From JAXHMB01 sp034521755 (GTDB lineage: Bacteria; Bacteroidota; Rhodothermia; Balneolales; Balneolaceae), in contig JAXHMB010000001.1 of assembly GCA_034521755.1 (NCBI GenBank), forward strand, positions 248,001-312,000: a stretch of 64,000 bases of DNA, read 5' to 3'. The position numbers and the translations under genes were made by a program. This document shows positions 19,395-28,849 of this stretch, piece after piece; positions within the stretch are counted from its first letter, which is position 1; every line of letters begins with the position of its first letter. The notes beneath the pieces are model-generated. The model saw nothing but the letters and a program-made list of their open reading frames with translations. It searched no databases and was not told where the DNA came from.

Positions 19395-19940
19395 TTAATT
19401 CTTTTTACTACCCGGGGAGAGCAACATAATCATGCGTCGGCCTTCCATATTGGGCTTGGTTTCAATTTCACTGATATCGTCAAGCTCTTCAGCAAGTTCC
19501 ATAAGCAATTCTTTTCCCCGTTCAGTGTAGAGCATATCGCGGCCGCGAAACTGAACCGTAGCTTTCACTTTATCTCCGCCTTCCAGGAATTCACGAGCGT
19601 GACGTGTTTTAAATTCCAGGTCATGATCATCTGTGTTAGGGCGGAAGCGTAGCTCTTTAACCTGAACGGTATGCTGTTTCTTTTTTGCTTCCTTTTCTTT
19701 CTTTTTCTTCTCGTACATGTACTTGCCAAAATCTATGATTTTACAGACTGGCGGATCGGCATCGGGTGCCACCTGAACCAAGTCAAGGTCATAAGATTGA
19801 GCAATTCTTATAGCTTCGTCAATGGGTACAATTTCATGTCCTTCATCAGGTTTAATAACCCGTACTTTTGATGATCTTATTTCATCGTTTACATTAGGGC
19901 GATCGTCGTTGCCCCGTGGACGTCTTCGTCTTCTTCCGAT
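19395..19940 (-). CDS. infC: Translation initiation factor IF-3, ATC start
   Basis: 181 residues if translation starts at ATC (19940): basic lead GRRRRRPRG, IF3 N-domain with NDEIRSSKVRVI and the DLVQVAPDADPPVCKIIDFGKY strand-helix (given as about 55-76), linker helix KEKEAKKKQ, and C-domain VKELRFRPNTDDHDLEFKTR. A stop codon lies four codons upstream in frame, no ATG/GTG/TTG precedes the conserved N-domain, and AGAGGT sits 5 bases before ATC. Rare AUU/AUC-type starts are a conserved feature of infC and give IF-3 autoregulation, because IF-3 rejects non-canonical starts. IF-3 binds 30S and checks initiator tRNA. It is 22 bases downstream of thrS. Confidence 0.93.
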   Translation of the reverse strand: MGRRRRRPRGNDDRPNVNDEIRSSKVRVIKPDEGHEIVPIDEAIRIAQSYDLDLVQVAPDADPPVCKIIDFGKYMYEKKKKEKEAKKKQHTVQVKELRFRPNTDDHDLEFKTRHAREFLEGGDKVKATVQFRGRDMLYTERGKELLMELAEELDDISEIETKPNMEGRRMIMLLSPGSKKN

Positions 19941-19962
19941 AAGTAACCTCTATATTTTTAGT

Positions 19963-21918
19963 TCAATTGAATGATTCGGTAAGATCTTTGTTTTCAATCT
20001 CTTTGGTGAGATTAGAAATAAATTCATGAAAATCAAAGGTTCCGATGTCACCTTCTTTATGCCGGCGAACGGATACGGAACCGTCATTTTCTTCATCATC
20101 ACCAACTATTAACATATATGGGATCTTGCTCGTTTCCGCATCACGAATTTTTGACCCAATTTTTTCACTTCTGCTGTCTACTTCAACCCGTACACCCTGC
20201 TCCTTGAGCTTATCGGCACAATCGTAGGCATAATCGTTGTTGTCATCCGATACAGGAATCACTTTAACCTGGGTAGGAGACAGCCATACGGGAAAATCTC
20301 CGGCAAAATGCTCAATTAAAATACTAACAAATCTTTCCATGGAGCCGAAGGGAGCACGGTGAATAATAACCGGACGATGTTTCTCATTATCTGAGCCCAC
20401 ATAAGTCAGGTCAAAACGCTCGGGCATTACATAGTCTACCTGAACAGTACCCAGCTGCCACTTTCGGCCGATAGCATCGCGAATAATAAAGTCAACTTTG
20501 GGTCCGTAAAAACTGGCTTCGCCTTTGCCCACGAAATAATCCAGATCCATAGCATCGGCAACTTCCTGCATTTCCTGTTCGGCTTTATCCCATGTTTCAG
20601 GGTCTCCGGCATATTTTTCAGTATCTTCGGGATCGCGGAAAGAAAGGCGCGTTTTAACTGGCATGTCAAACGTCTTGAATACGAGCTGAGTGAGTTCAAT
20701 TGTATCTATCAGTTCCTGCTTCAGCTGATTTTGAGTGCAATAAATATGAGCATCATCCTGGGTGAAACCACGAACTCTGGAAAGACCGCTAAGCTCACCT
20801 GACTGCTCAAATCTGTAAACACTTCCAAATTCAGCCAGTCGTAATGGAAGGTCGCGGTACGAACGCATTTCTGATGAATAAATACGGTGGTGGTGCGGGC
20901 AGTTCATGGGTTTAAGCATATACTGCTCGTCTTCAACCTGGATGGGAGCAAACTGTGACTCCTTATAATAAGGATAGTGTCCGGAAGTCTCGTATAGTTT
21001 AATATTTCCGATGTGTGGTGTTATTACTTCCTGATAACCGCGCTTAAGTAATTCTTCAGTTAAGAATTTTTCAAGTTCTCTGCGCAGAACAGCTCCATTG
21101 GGTTTCCAAATCGGCAGGCCTTGCCCAACCATGGAATCCGTCATATAGATGCCCAGTTCTTTTCCGAGCTTGCGGTGGTCTCTTTTTTTAGCTTCCTCAA
21201 CGCGTTCAAGGTGTTCTTCTAAAAGCTTTTGCTTTGGAAACGTGATGCCATAAATGCGTGTAAGCTGTTTGCTGTCAACGTCACCGCGCCAATAAGCACC
21301 TGAGACAGCTGTAAGTTTGGCTGCTTTAATTTTACCGGTATTCGGAATATAGAGGCCGCGACATAAATCGGTAAAATTGCCCTGGGTATAAAAGGTTATT
21401 TGTCCGTCTTCCAGGTCTTCGATCAGGTCAACTTTATATTCATTTCCTTTTTCTTTGTAAAAAAAGAGCTTGCTCTCACTAACCGGTTTACGCTCTAACT
21501 CATTCTTATTTCGAGCCAGTTCAATCATCTTTTCGCTCAATTTTTTCAAATTCATCTTCACCAACAGATTGATCACCAAAGTCAATATCATAGGTCGAAT
21601 CCGCTTTCAATAGGAGGGCCAATACCAAATTTAGCATCCGGATAAAGCTCTTGAATAGCTTCGGCCAGCAGGTGAGCTGATGAATGCCAGAATGTATATT
21701 GGCCATCATCACTATCCCAGGTGTTAATAGTAATAGTACCGTCTTTCTGAATAGGGCGGTCAAGATCCAAGATCTCGATCATTAACCGTTACGCTGAGTG
21801 CTTCGCGAGCCAAGCCCTTAGCAGATACGATTCAGCTATCTTCTTTTCCGGTTATTCCCTCATTAAATTTCTTTTTCGTTCCATCAGGAAAAGTAATGGT
21901 AATTTTTTCTTCAGCCAT
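19963..21918 (-). CDS. thrS: Threonyl-tRNA synthetase, frameshifted N-terminus
   Basis: The long frame 21591-19963 holds the catalytic core and anticodon domain: motif 1 region GYQEVITPHIGNIKLYETSG, zinc/active-site PMNCPHHH, motif 2 YRFEQSGELSGLSRVRGFTQ, QLGTVQVDYVMPERFDL, motif 3 HRAPFGSMERF, and the C-terminal alpha/beta anticodon-binding domain ending TESFN. Upstream pieces supply the TGS domain (ATG 21918, MAEEKITITFPDGTKKKFNEG) and the editing domain start (HSSAHLLAEAIQELYP, carrying the conserved HSxxHLL motif) with frame changes near 21.83, 21.78 and 21.59 kb. Total length is normal for ThrRS. It is the first gene of the thrS-infC-rpmI-rplT unit. Confidence 0.92.
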
Positions 21919-22112
21919 GCAGTCTATTCAGCCTAAGTTTATAAGTTCTTTTAAAATTAAGCTCTAAAGATAAAAAAATTACAACAGACCAACAGACCTT
22001 AATTCGGATTAAAACAGTGCTATAAATTCAGCCAGTGGCCTTTGTATTCCAGAGATAAAAATGCTAACGTGTACAAAAACAAGATCTTTTTACATATCGG
22101 CTTAAAATAAAA

Positions 22113-24625
22113 ATGAGATTTTTTGAAGAGCAACCAATTTTTATTCTGGACCATCAGTCTCTGGATATTCTGGATGTTAATGATAAAGCAATTGAAAAGT
22201 ACGGGTACACATTTGAAGAGTTTACCAGTCTAAATGTATCCGAACTAGGCCAAAAGCATTTGCGAACTGCCCATATTGATGAATTGGATACGGATAGTTC
22301 ATCAGATAAAATTTGGGAACATAGCGATGCAAAGGGACAATCTTTTTATGTTCAGTTTACCTATCACTTATTTAATTACAATGGAGTGCCCGCCCGGTTG
22401 GCTGTAGCTCATGATGTAACTGAGCTTGTTGAAAAAAGCGAAAAGAACAAGTCGGAATTTCCGCAAGTTCGAACTGAAGTTACCAATAGTCCACTTGCTG
22501 TTATCTGAATGGAAATGAGGACTTAACGGTAAAACGGTGGTCAGAAAAAGCCCAGGATTTGTTTGGATGGTCAGAAGATGAAGTGGTTGGAAACCCCGAT
22601 TTCTTTGAGAACTTCGTTCATGAGGATGAATTGGAAGAAGCAAAGGAACGGTTTAAAGGATTGAAGGAAATCAGATCGATCGGGTTTTACTATAGAAGGG
22701 AAAAACTACACAAAATATGGAGACCTGATTTACTGTGCAATGTACAACTCGGTCCTGCTAGATAAAAATGGAGATTTGGTTTCGATTTACGCCCAGGTTC
22801 ACTGACATAAATGAACGCAAACAGTCTGAAAATCTATTTAAGGCACTTTCAGAAGAAGCTCTGGTGGGTGTATATCTTATTCAAGATGGAATTTTCAAAT
22901 ATATCAATCCCCAGTTTGCCGATATTTTTGGATATGAGGAGGATGAAATACACGAATAAACTCGGGCCGCTGGATTTAACTCATCCTGACGACCGGGATA
23001 AAGTAGAAGAGAATATTCAAAAACGAATTGAAGGTAAAAAGAAAGCCATTGAATATGACTTTCGGTGTCTTACTAAAAAGGGAGAAACCATTTCATGTTA
23101 ATGTTTATGGAAGTGGTATCACGTATCAGGGAAAGCCGGCTGTTGTTGGCACTCTTGTTGATATCACCGACAGCAGGCTTGCCTACCGAGCGATATCGTG
23201 CCAGTGTAGAAAGTTTTAAAGACTTGTTTGATTCGATCAGTGATGCCATTTACATACAGGATAAAAGTGGAAAGTTTTTAGAAGTGAATAAAGGCGCAGA
23301 AAAAATGTACGGTTATGATCGGGAAGAATTTATTGGACGCACACCCGATTTTTTAGCAGCGCCAGGCAAGGTGGATATGGAAAGTACTATTGCACAGGTA
23401 AAGAAAGCTCTTGAGGGTGAACCACAGACTTTTAAGTTTTGGGGAAAAAGAAAAAATGGGGAAGTCTTTCCTAAAGAGGTAACCGTAAATCCCGGAACGT
23501 ATTTTGGTGAAGATGTAGTGATAGCTATTGGACGGGATGTAAGTGAACGCTATGAAGTACAGGAACAAATCCGAAAAAACGAAGAGATGTTCCGCCAGCT
23601 ATTCCAGAATGCTCATATTGGTATCGTTATGATGGATGAGCGTCAAGAGGTACAATTGGTAAACAACGCCTTTGAAAGAATTTTTGGCTACACTTCAGAA
23701 GAAATAAAGGGGTTGGACATTGACAAGGTTATTGTTCCCGAGTCAGAAATGGAAGAAGCGCTTCAATTATCAAAGAATATATTTTTTGGTGAATCTTCTG
23801 AAATAACTGCGAAGCGTGAAGCTAAAGACGGAAGTTTAATTGATGTTTTGGTATATGGCGTACCCGTAATTGTTGGAGGAAACACAGTCGCTATTTTTGG
23901 CATGTACGTGGATATCACCGAGCGTAAAAATGCTGAAGAGCGGGTGAGGCGTTCCCTCAAAGAGAAGGAAGTGTTATTGGCTGAAATTCATCACAGAGTA
24001 AAGAATAATCTTGCTGTAATAACCGGACTCCTCGAACTTCAACGGTACAATACGCCGGAAAAAGATGCCCAAGATGCACTCTATGAAAGTCAAATGCGGG
24101 TAAACTCTATAGCTTTGATACACGAGAAATTATATCAGAGTGAAGATCTTTCTCAGATTTCTTTTGATATTTATATAAAAGAGCTCGCTGATATTATTTT
24201 GAAGTCTATGATGCAGAAAAACAAAAATATTAATCTAAATATTGATGCTGATCCTGTTGAGCTGACTGTTAATCAGGCTATTCCATGTGGACTTATTCTA
24301 AATGAAGTTATTACCAATTCATTTAAGCACGCTTTTCGAAGATTCCTCAGATGGGAGGATTTGTGTTAATTTTCAAAGCAAAGACGAGGGAAGTCTTATG
24401 TTAAGTATTGAGGATGACGGTAGTGGGCTGCCGGAAGATATAGATGATAAGAGTGAGGATTCGCTTGGTATGACGCTTGTTAATACACTCACCAGACAGC
24501 TCAAGGGAGAGAGCGAATTTGTGAACACAGGTGAGGGCACAACATTTGTGCTGACGTTTGAAGGATTAAATACTATTTTAATCCAGAAGGTTTTTTCAGA
24601 GAGGTCATTTGTTGTTTTAGTGTAA
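22113..24625 (+). pseudogene. Multi-PAS sensor histidine kinase, frameshifted
   Basis: The protein spans about 835 codons and at least five PAS domains: 22.1-22.4 kb (QSLDILDVNDKAIEKYGY), 22.5-22.8, 22.8-23.2 (FKYINPQFADIFGYEEDE), 23.2-23.55 (FLEVNKGAEKMYGYDREE) and 23.58-23.94 kb (VQLVNNAFERIFGYTSEE). A HisKA_2 domain follows (EIHHRVKNNLAVITGLLEL, 23.98 kb), then a HATPase domain with NEVITNSFKHAF and EDDGSGLPED. Frame changes occur near 22.51, 22.7, 22.96, 23.09 and 24.34 kb; the last 424-residue piece is intact. No membrane segment is visible, and no response regulator is adjacent. It shares its kinase core type with the gene at 5449-6972. Confidence 0.8.
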
Positions 24626-24648
24626 AATACAGCGGGTAAAATTTGTAC

Positions 24649-26296
24649 ATGATGTCACTATCGGATAAAAAAAATACTGAAGGTAGAAGTATTTAATTTC
24701 TTGAACGAGCTGATGCTTATCCACATAATCCGGAGACTGTTACTCATGTTCAAACACATATTTCACATGTATTTATAGTACCCCCGTATGTCTATAAAGT
24801 TAAAAAACCGGTTGATTTTGGTTTTTTAGATTTCAGTACTCTGGAGAAAAGAAAGGTTTTTTGTGAACGTGAAGTTGAATTGAACAGAAGACTTTGTTCT
24901 AACATATCTGGGCGTAGTTTCAATTTATAGAGATGATTCCGGCTATTCACTGGAAACAGGACCTGATAATGAAATTGTCGAGAAATGTGTCTGTAAAAAT
25001 GAAAAAACTGGATGAGCCGGTTCTCTCTGTATTCCTACATCGAAAATGATACCCTTACGCTAAAGCACTTGGCTACCGCGTAGCGATAAAAAACTTGCTG
25101 AGTTTTATACTCAACAAGATCCTAAAGAAGATGTTTTAAAATATAGGAAAGAATGCAGAACAGATAAGGTATAACACCGATGAAAACTTTGAACAGACCG
25201 AACAGTTTATTGAAGAAACGATTGCGAGCAGAATCCTTCGAAGCTATTCGATACTTTACCAATCGCTACTTTGGGGAGTACATCAGCAGCTTCTTAAACG
25301 CCGAGTTACAAGAGCAACGGATTGTTGACGGGCATGGTGATTTGCATTTAGAGCATATTCATGTAAGTCCTGATAATATCTGCATTTACGATTGTATTGA
25401 ATTGAATGAACGGTTCGGATATTGGAGACTTGGCCGCCGGATTTAGCCTTTTTAGCTATGGATCTCTGATTTTAACAATCGGTGGAAGGAGGAGCGCTAT
25501 TTCATCGAAGCAAAATGAAGAAAAGACTTCAAGATCACTGATCTTTTAAAGATCATCAATTTTTATAAATGCTATCGCGCCTATGTTAAAGGCAAGGTCA
25601 AAAGCTTTGCAGAGTGTAGAGGAAGAAGTATTAATTAAAGACCGAGAAAAGCGCGAAAAGAGGCAACCAATTGTTTTAATCTATCTCTTCGTTATGCATT
25701 ACTTGGATCTGTTACCAGAGAAGTACTGGTGTTCATGGGCCGGGTAGCGACGGGTAAAAGTACACTTTCAAATCATGTAAGTGAAAAACTTAGCATTGCA
25801 CGCTATTCTTCCGACTGGATTAGAAAAAACATGGTTGGACTTACTCTCGAGAAAAGTCACACCCTAAGTCTGAGGCGTGAAGAACTTTACTACTGGAACA
25901 TGTATGTCTCGAAAGACAGATTCTGAGATTTTAGATGAAGCTGAAAAGACTATAAAAAGGGGGCGAAAGCGTAATCCTGGACGCTACCTTCAGCAGTCAA
26001 TCTAAGAGAGAAAAGCTCGTTGGTAAAGTCGAATGCTATTGATGCCGAATATCTTTTCATCGGAAGCCCAGGCCTATGATAAAACGATTAAATCGAAGAC
26101 TTTTAAAATCCCGTAAAAAGAAGAAAGGCATCATATACTGCATGTACGGGGTGAAGATTTTGAAAAACTCAATGAACGCTATGATTTGCCTGTAGAAATA
26201 GAAAGTGCGGAGGTATTACTTAATGTAAAAACACAGCACATCTTACTCGTGAAATCTTTACGGTTACTTTATAAAAAACGTATACAATATCGGTAA
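24649..26296 (+). pseudogene. Aminoglycoside phosphotransferase-like/P-loop kinase fusion, frameshifted
   Basis: From MMSLSDKKN (ATG 24649) the residues can be followed through many frames: FLERADAYPHNPETV, VPPYVYKVKKPVDFGFLD, a kinase-like catalytic loop VDGHGDLHLEHIH with ICIYDCIE (about 25.33-25.4 kb), then a second domain with Walker A MGRVATGKSTLS (25.73 kb) followed by RYSSDWIRKN and VILDATFSS, ending at TAA 26294-26296. This order matches the COG2187-COG0645 fusion family (APH-like plus gluconate-kinase-like domain) of about 540 residues. The substrate is unknown. Roughly ten frame changes; whether these are errors or decay cannot be told, but residues remain conserved. Confidence 0.7.
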
Positions 26297-26342
26297 AAAC
26301 ATGAGTAGGCCTGCCGAAATTTCTGTCTTTTAAATAGAAAGG

Positions 26343-26370
26343 GGGGCAGTTTCATTTCTGAAACTGCCCC
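26343..26370 (-). terminator. Terminator downstream of tRNA-Val
   Basis: Perfect 11-bp stem GGGGCAGTTTC (26343-26353) / GAAACTGCCCC (26360-26370), loop of 6. On the minus strand it is followed by CCTTTCTATTT and lies 12 bases after the tRNA. On the plus strand no T-run follows. Confidence 0.7.
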
Positions 26371-26382
26371 TAAATGTTGAGA

Positions 26383-26459
26383 TGGGTGATGTAGGATTTG
26401 AACCTACGTACCCCTGAGCTTGTCGAGCTAGTGCTCTAAACCAACTGAGCTAATCACCC
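26383..26459 (-). tRNA. tRNA-Val(GAC), irregular anticodon arm
   Basis: 77 bases. Acceptor stem GGGTGAT/ATCACCC, D-arm GCTC/GAGC with loop AGTTGGTTTA, T-arm GTAGG-TTCAAAT-CCTAC and discriminator A are all regular. The anticodon GAC is the complement of 26422-26424. The anticodon stem CTAGC/GCTCA pairs at only three positions, and position 33 is C instead of the universal U. Removing one C (26416) restores CTAGC/GCTAG, so a sequence error is plausible. CCA is not encoded. Confidence 0.8.
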
Positions 26460-26586
26460 TGTAAAGGACGCAAATATAGGCATTTGGCATTGAGAGTAGC
26501 AAGAAAAGTTCTGGGCTTTTTGCTTTCAGGGGAAAGCTATCTTTTGTATTTTTAGACCCATTTTAACAACGGCTAAATTATAAATA

Positions 26587-27048
26587 ATGGCCCACAGACG
26601 CGAAATACGAGAAGCAGTACTCCAAGCTTTATACTCTGAAGAGGTTGGCAAAAATGACTGGGAAGGAATTCTCAATTCTTTTTTGAAGACTAAACTGAAC
26701 TCCAATAAAGAAGAGTATAAGTTTGCAGAAAAACTGTTCTTAAAAACACTAAATAATGCCGAAGAAATTGATGATGTTATCGAAAAGCACATCAATAACT
26801 GGAAAATTGAGCGTCTTAACGTGATGGATAAGATTATCATTCGCATGGCTATTTGCGAGTTTCTTTTTTTCGAGCAAATTCCTACCAAAGTTACCATCAA
26901 TGAAGCTATTGAGATTGCAAAGCGATTCTCTACTTCCAAGTCCGGAAACTTTATTAATGGGATACTTGATGCTTCTTTAACTGATCTCAAAGAAGACGGC
27001 AGAGTGGAGAAAAAAGGACGCGGACTTATCGAATCTTCAATTAACTAG
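26587..27048 (+). CDS. nusB: Transcription antitermination factor NusB
   Basis: 153 residues. It opens with the family's R-R-x-x-R-E-x-x-x-Q-A-L-Y pattern (AHRREIREAVLQALYSEE) and carries DVIEKHINNWKIERLNVMDKII (about 75-96), with the conserved IRMAICEFLF and PTKVTINEAIEIAKRFS helices. NusB joins NusE (S10) on boxA RNA to support rRNA antitermination. The C-terminal 15 residues are a basic extension. Its stop lies 8 bases before the phosphatase gene, so they are probably cotranscribed. Confidence 0.93.
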   Translation: MAHRREIREAVLQALYSEEVGKNDWEGILNSFLKTKLNSNKEEYKFAEKLFLKTLNNAEEIDDVIEKHINNWKIERLNVMDKIIIRMAICEFLFFEQIPTKVTINEAIEIAKRFSTSKSGNFINGILDASLTDLKEDGRVEKKGRGLIESSIN

Positions 27049-27056
27049 TACAGGCA

Positions 27057-27722
27057 GTGTCTAATCAAAAATTTGTAGCAATTGGAGATATTCATGGCTG
27101 TAATCAGTCCATGGAGGCCTTGCTCTCTAAGCTTGAAGAATACAAAGACCGCCAGTTTGTATTTGTGGGTGACTATATTGATCGGGGCCCAAACTCTAAG
27201 GCCGTTGTGGATTTGCTGTTAGCGTTTAGGAAAGAGTATGACTGTGTTTTTCTGCGTGGAAACCATGAACAAATGATGCTCGATGCCTATGAAGAAAATG
27301 ATCCAAGTCTATGGATGATGAATGGCGGGAGAAGCATGCTGGATTCTTATGATACAATATTTAAAGAGTTTGATATCCCGGAAAATCACATGGACTTTTA
27401 TCGCAGTACCAAAATGTATTACGATACTGAAGATTACTTTTTTGTGCATGCCGGACTTTCGCCTGCGCGAACAATTGCTGATTCTTTAGATCACGAATCG
27501 GCAGCTAAAGAATTTTTATGGGAACGTTCTCACCTTAATGCTTTTGAAACAGCCTGGGAGAAAACTGTTGTCTTTGGCCATACACCTCGTCCTCATCCTA
27601 TTAGAAAGAAAAATATGATTGGTATTGACACCGGTTGTGTATACGATAAGATGGGATATGGAAAACTGACAGCGGTATTATTGCCTGAGATAGAATTTAT
27701 ACAACAAATGTGTATTGACTAA
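27057..27722 (+). CDS. PPP-family serine/threonine protein phosphatase
   Basis: 221 residues, GTG start (27057). The dinuclear-metal signatures are complete: GDIHGC (about 9-14), GDYIDRGPNS (38-47), RGNHEQ (67-72), then VHAGLSP and VFGHTPRPHP. The order and size match bacterial PrpA/B-like phosphatases of the lambda-phosphatase type, cytoplasmic, removing phosphate from proteins or diadenosine tetraphosphate-like substrates. It is the second gene after nusB; ychF follows in 32 bases. Confidence 0.88.
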   Translation: MSNQKFVAIGDIHGCNQSMEALLSKLEEYKDRQFVFVGDYIDRGPNSKAVVDLLLAFRKEYDCVFLRGNHEQMMLDAYEENDPSLWMMNGGRSMLDSYDTIFKEFDIPENHMDFYRSTKMYYDTEDYFFVHAGLSPARTIADSLDHESAAKEFLWERSHLNAFETAWEKTVVFGHTPRPHPIRKKNMIGIDTGCVYDKMGYGKLTAVLLPEIEFIQQMCID

Positions 27723-27754
27723 AATTTTGAACGAACGATAATTTTTGAATTAAT

Positions 27755-28849
27755 ATGAGTCTTAAATGTGGAATTGTGGGTTTGCCAAACGTGGGCAAAT
27801 CTACCTTATTTAACGCCCTAAGCGATGCCGGGGCTGAAGCAGCAAACTTTCCTTTTTGTACCATCGATCCTAATGTGGGGGTAGTCCCTGTGCCCGATGA
27901 GCGGCTGGACAACCTGCACAAGATTGTTGAATCCAAACAAAAGATTCCGGCAAGCGTAGAGTTTGTTGATATTGCCGGACTTGTAAAAGGAGCCTCAGAA
28001 GGGAAAGGAAAGGGCAATGCTTTCTTATCCCACATTCGTGAAGTAGATCTCATTGTGCATGTAGTTCGTTGTTTTGATGATGAAAACGTGATCCACGTTG
28101 AGGGGAATGTTAACCCATCCCGTGATATTCGTATTATTGAAGATGAACTTATTCTCAAAGACCTTGAATCGGTCGAAAAGCGTGTCCAAAACCTCAAGCG
28201 CGATGCCAAAGGGGGAGACAAGAAAGTTATTCAACAGCTTGAGATTGTAAAACGGCTTGAAGATCATCTTTCAGTAGGTAATGCCGCACGGACTTTTGAA
28301 GGAGATAGGGAAGAACGAAAAGCTTTCAGAGATTTATCTTTGCTCTCGGATAAGCCGGTACTATATGCTTGTAATGTTTCTGAAGATGATATTGATACGG
28401 GTAACAAATGGGTAGATGAAGTGCGGGATATTGCTTCTGAGCTTGATGATGAAGTAGTGACTTTCTGTGCCAAGATTGAGGAAGAGATTGTCCAGCTTGA
28501 TGAAGATGAGAAGCAAATGTTTTTAGAAGAGCTGGGTATTGAAAGTGGTGGGTTGGATCGTCTTATCAAAGCGGCATACAGAGAGCTGGGGCTGATAACC
28601 TATTTTACCGCCGGACCTAAGGAATCGCGGGCATGGACCATCAAAAAAGGGGCTAAAGCTCCTGAGGCTGCTGGTGTTATTCATACTGATTTCGAGCGTG
28701 GTTTTATTCGGGCTGAAACGGTGGCATTTGAAACCTATGCTGAACTAGGTTCAGAAAAAGCTGTTAAGGATGCCGGTAAAATGCGTCAGGAGGGTAAGGA
28801 TTATATTGTTCAGGATGGCGATGTGATGTTATTCAAGTTTAACGTCTAA
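27755..28849 (+). CDS. ychF: Ribosome-binding GTPase/ATPase YchF (OLA1)
   Basis: 364 residues, exactly the family length. G1 GLPNVGKST (9-17), switch NFPFCTIDPNVG (about 31-42), G3 DIAGLVKGAS (71-80), helical coiled-coil insert (about 130-200), and C-terminal TGS domain (about 280-363) ending MLFKFNV. YchF prefers ATP over GTP because its G4 motif is altered and binds ribosomes, linking to stress responses. Its stop overlaps the stop of the convergent DUF3095 gene (28846-28849). Confidence 0.96.
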   Translation: MSLKCGIVGLPNVGKSTLFNALSDAGAEAANFPFCTIDPNVGVVPVPDERLDNLHKIVESKQKIPASVEFVDIAGLVKGASEGKGKGNAFLSHIREVDLIVHVVRCFDDENVIHVEGNVNPSRDIRIIEDELILKDLESVEKRVQNLKRDAKGGDKKVIQQLEIVKRLEDHLSVGNAARTFEGDREERKAFRDLSLLSDKPVLYACNVSEDDIDTGNKWVDEVRDIASELDDEVVTFCAKIEEEIVQLDEDEKQMFLEELGIESGGLDRLIKAAYRELGLITYFTAGPKESRAWTIKKGAKAPEAAGVIHTDFERGFIRAETVAFETYAELGSEKAVKDAGKMRQEGKDYIVQDGDVMLFKFNV

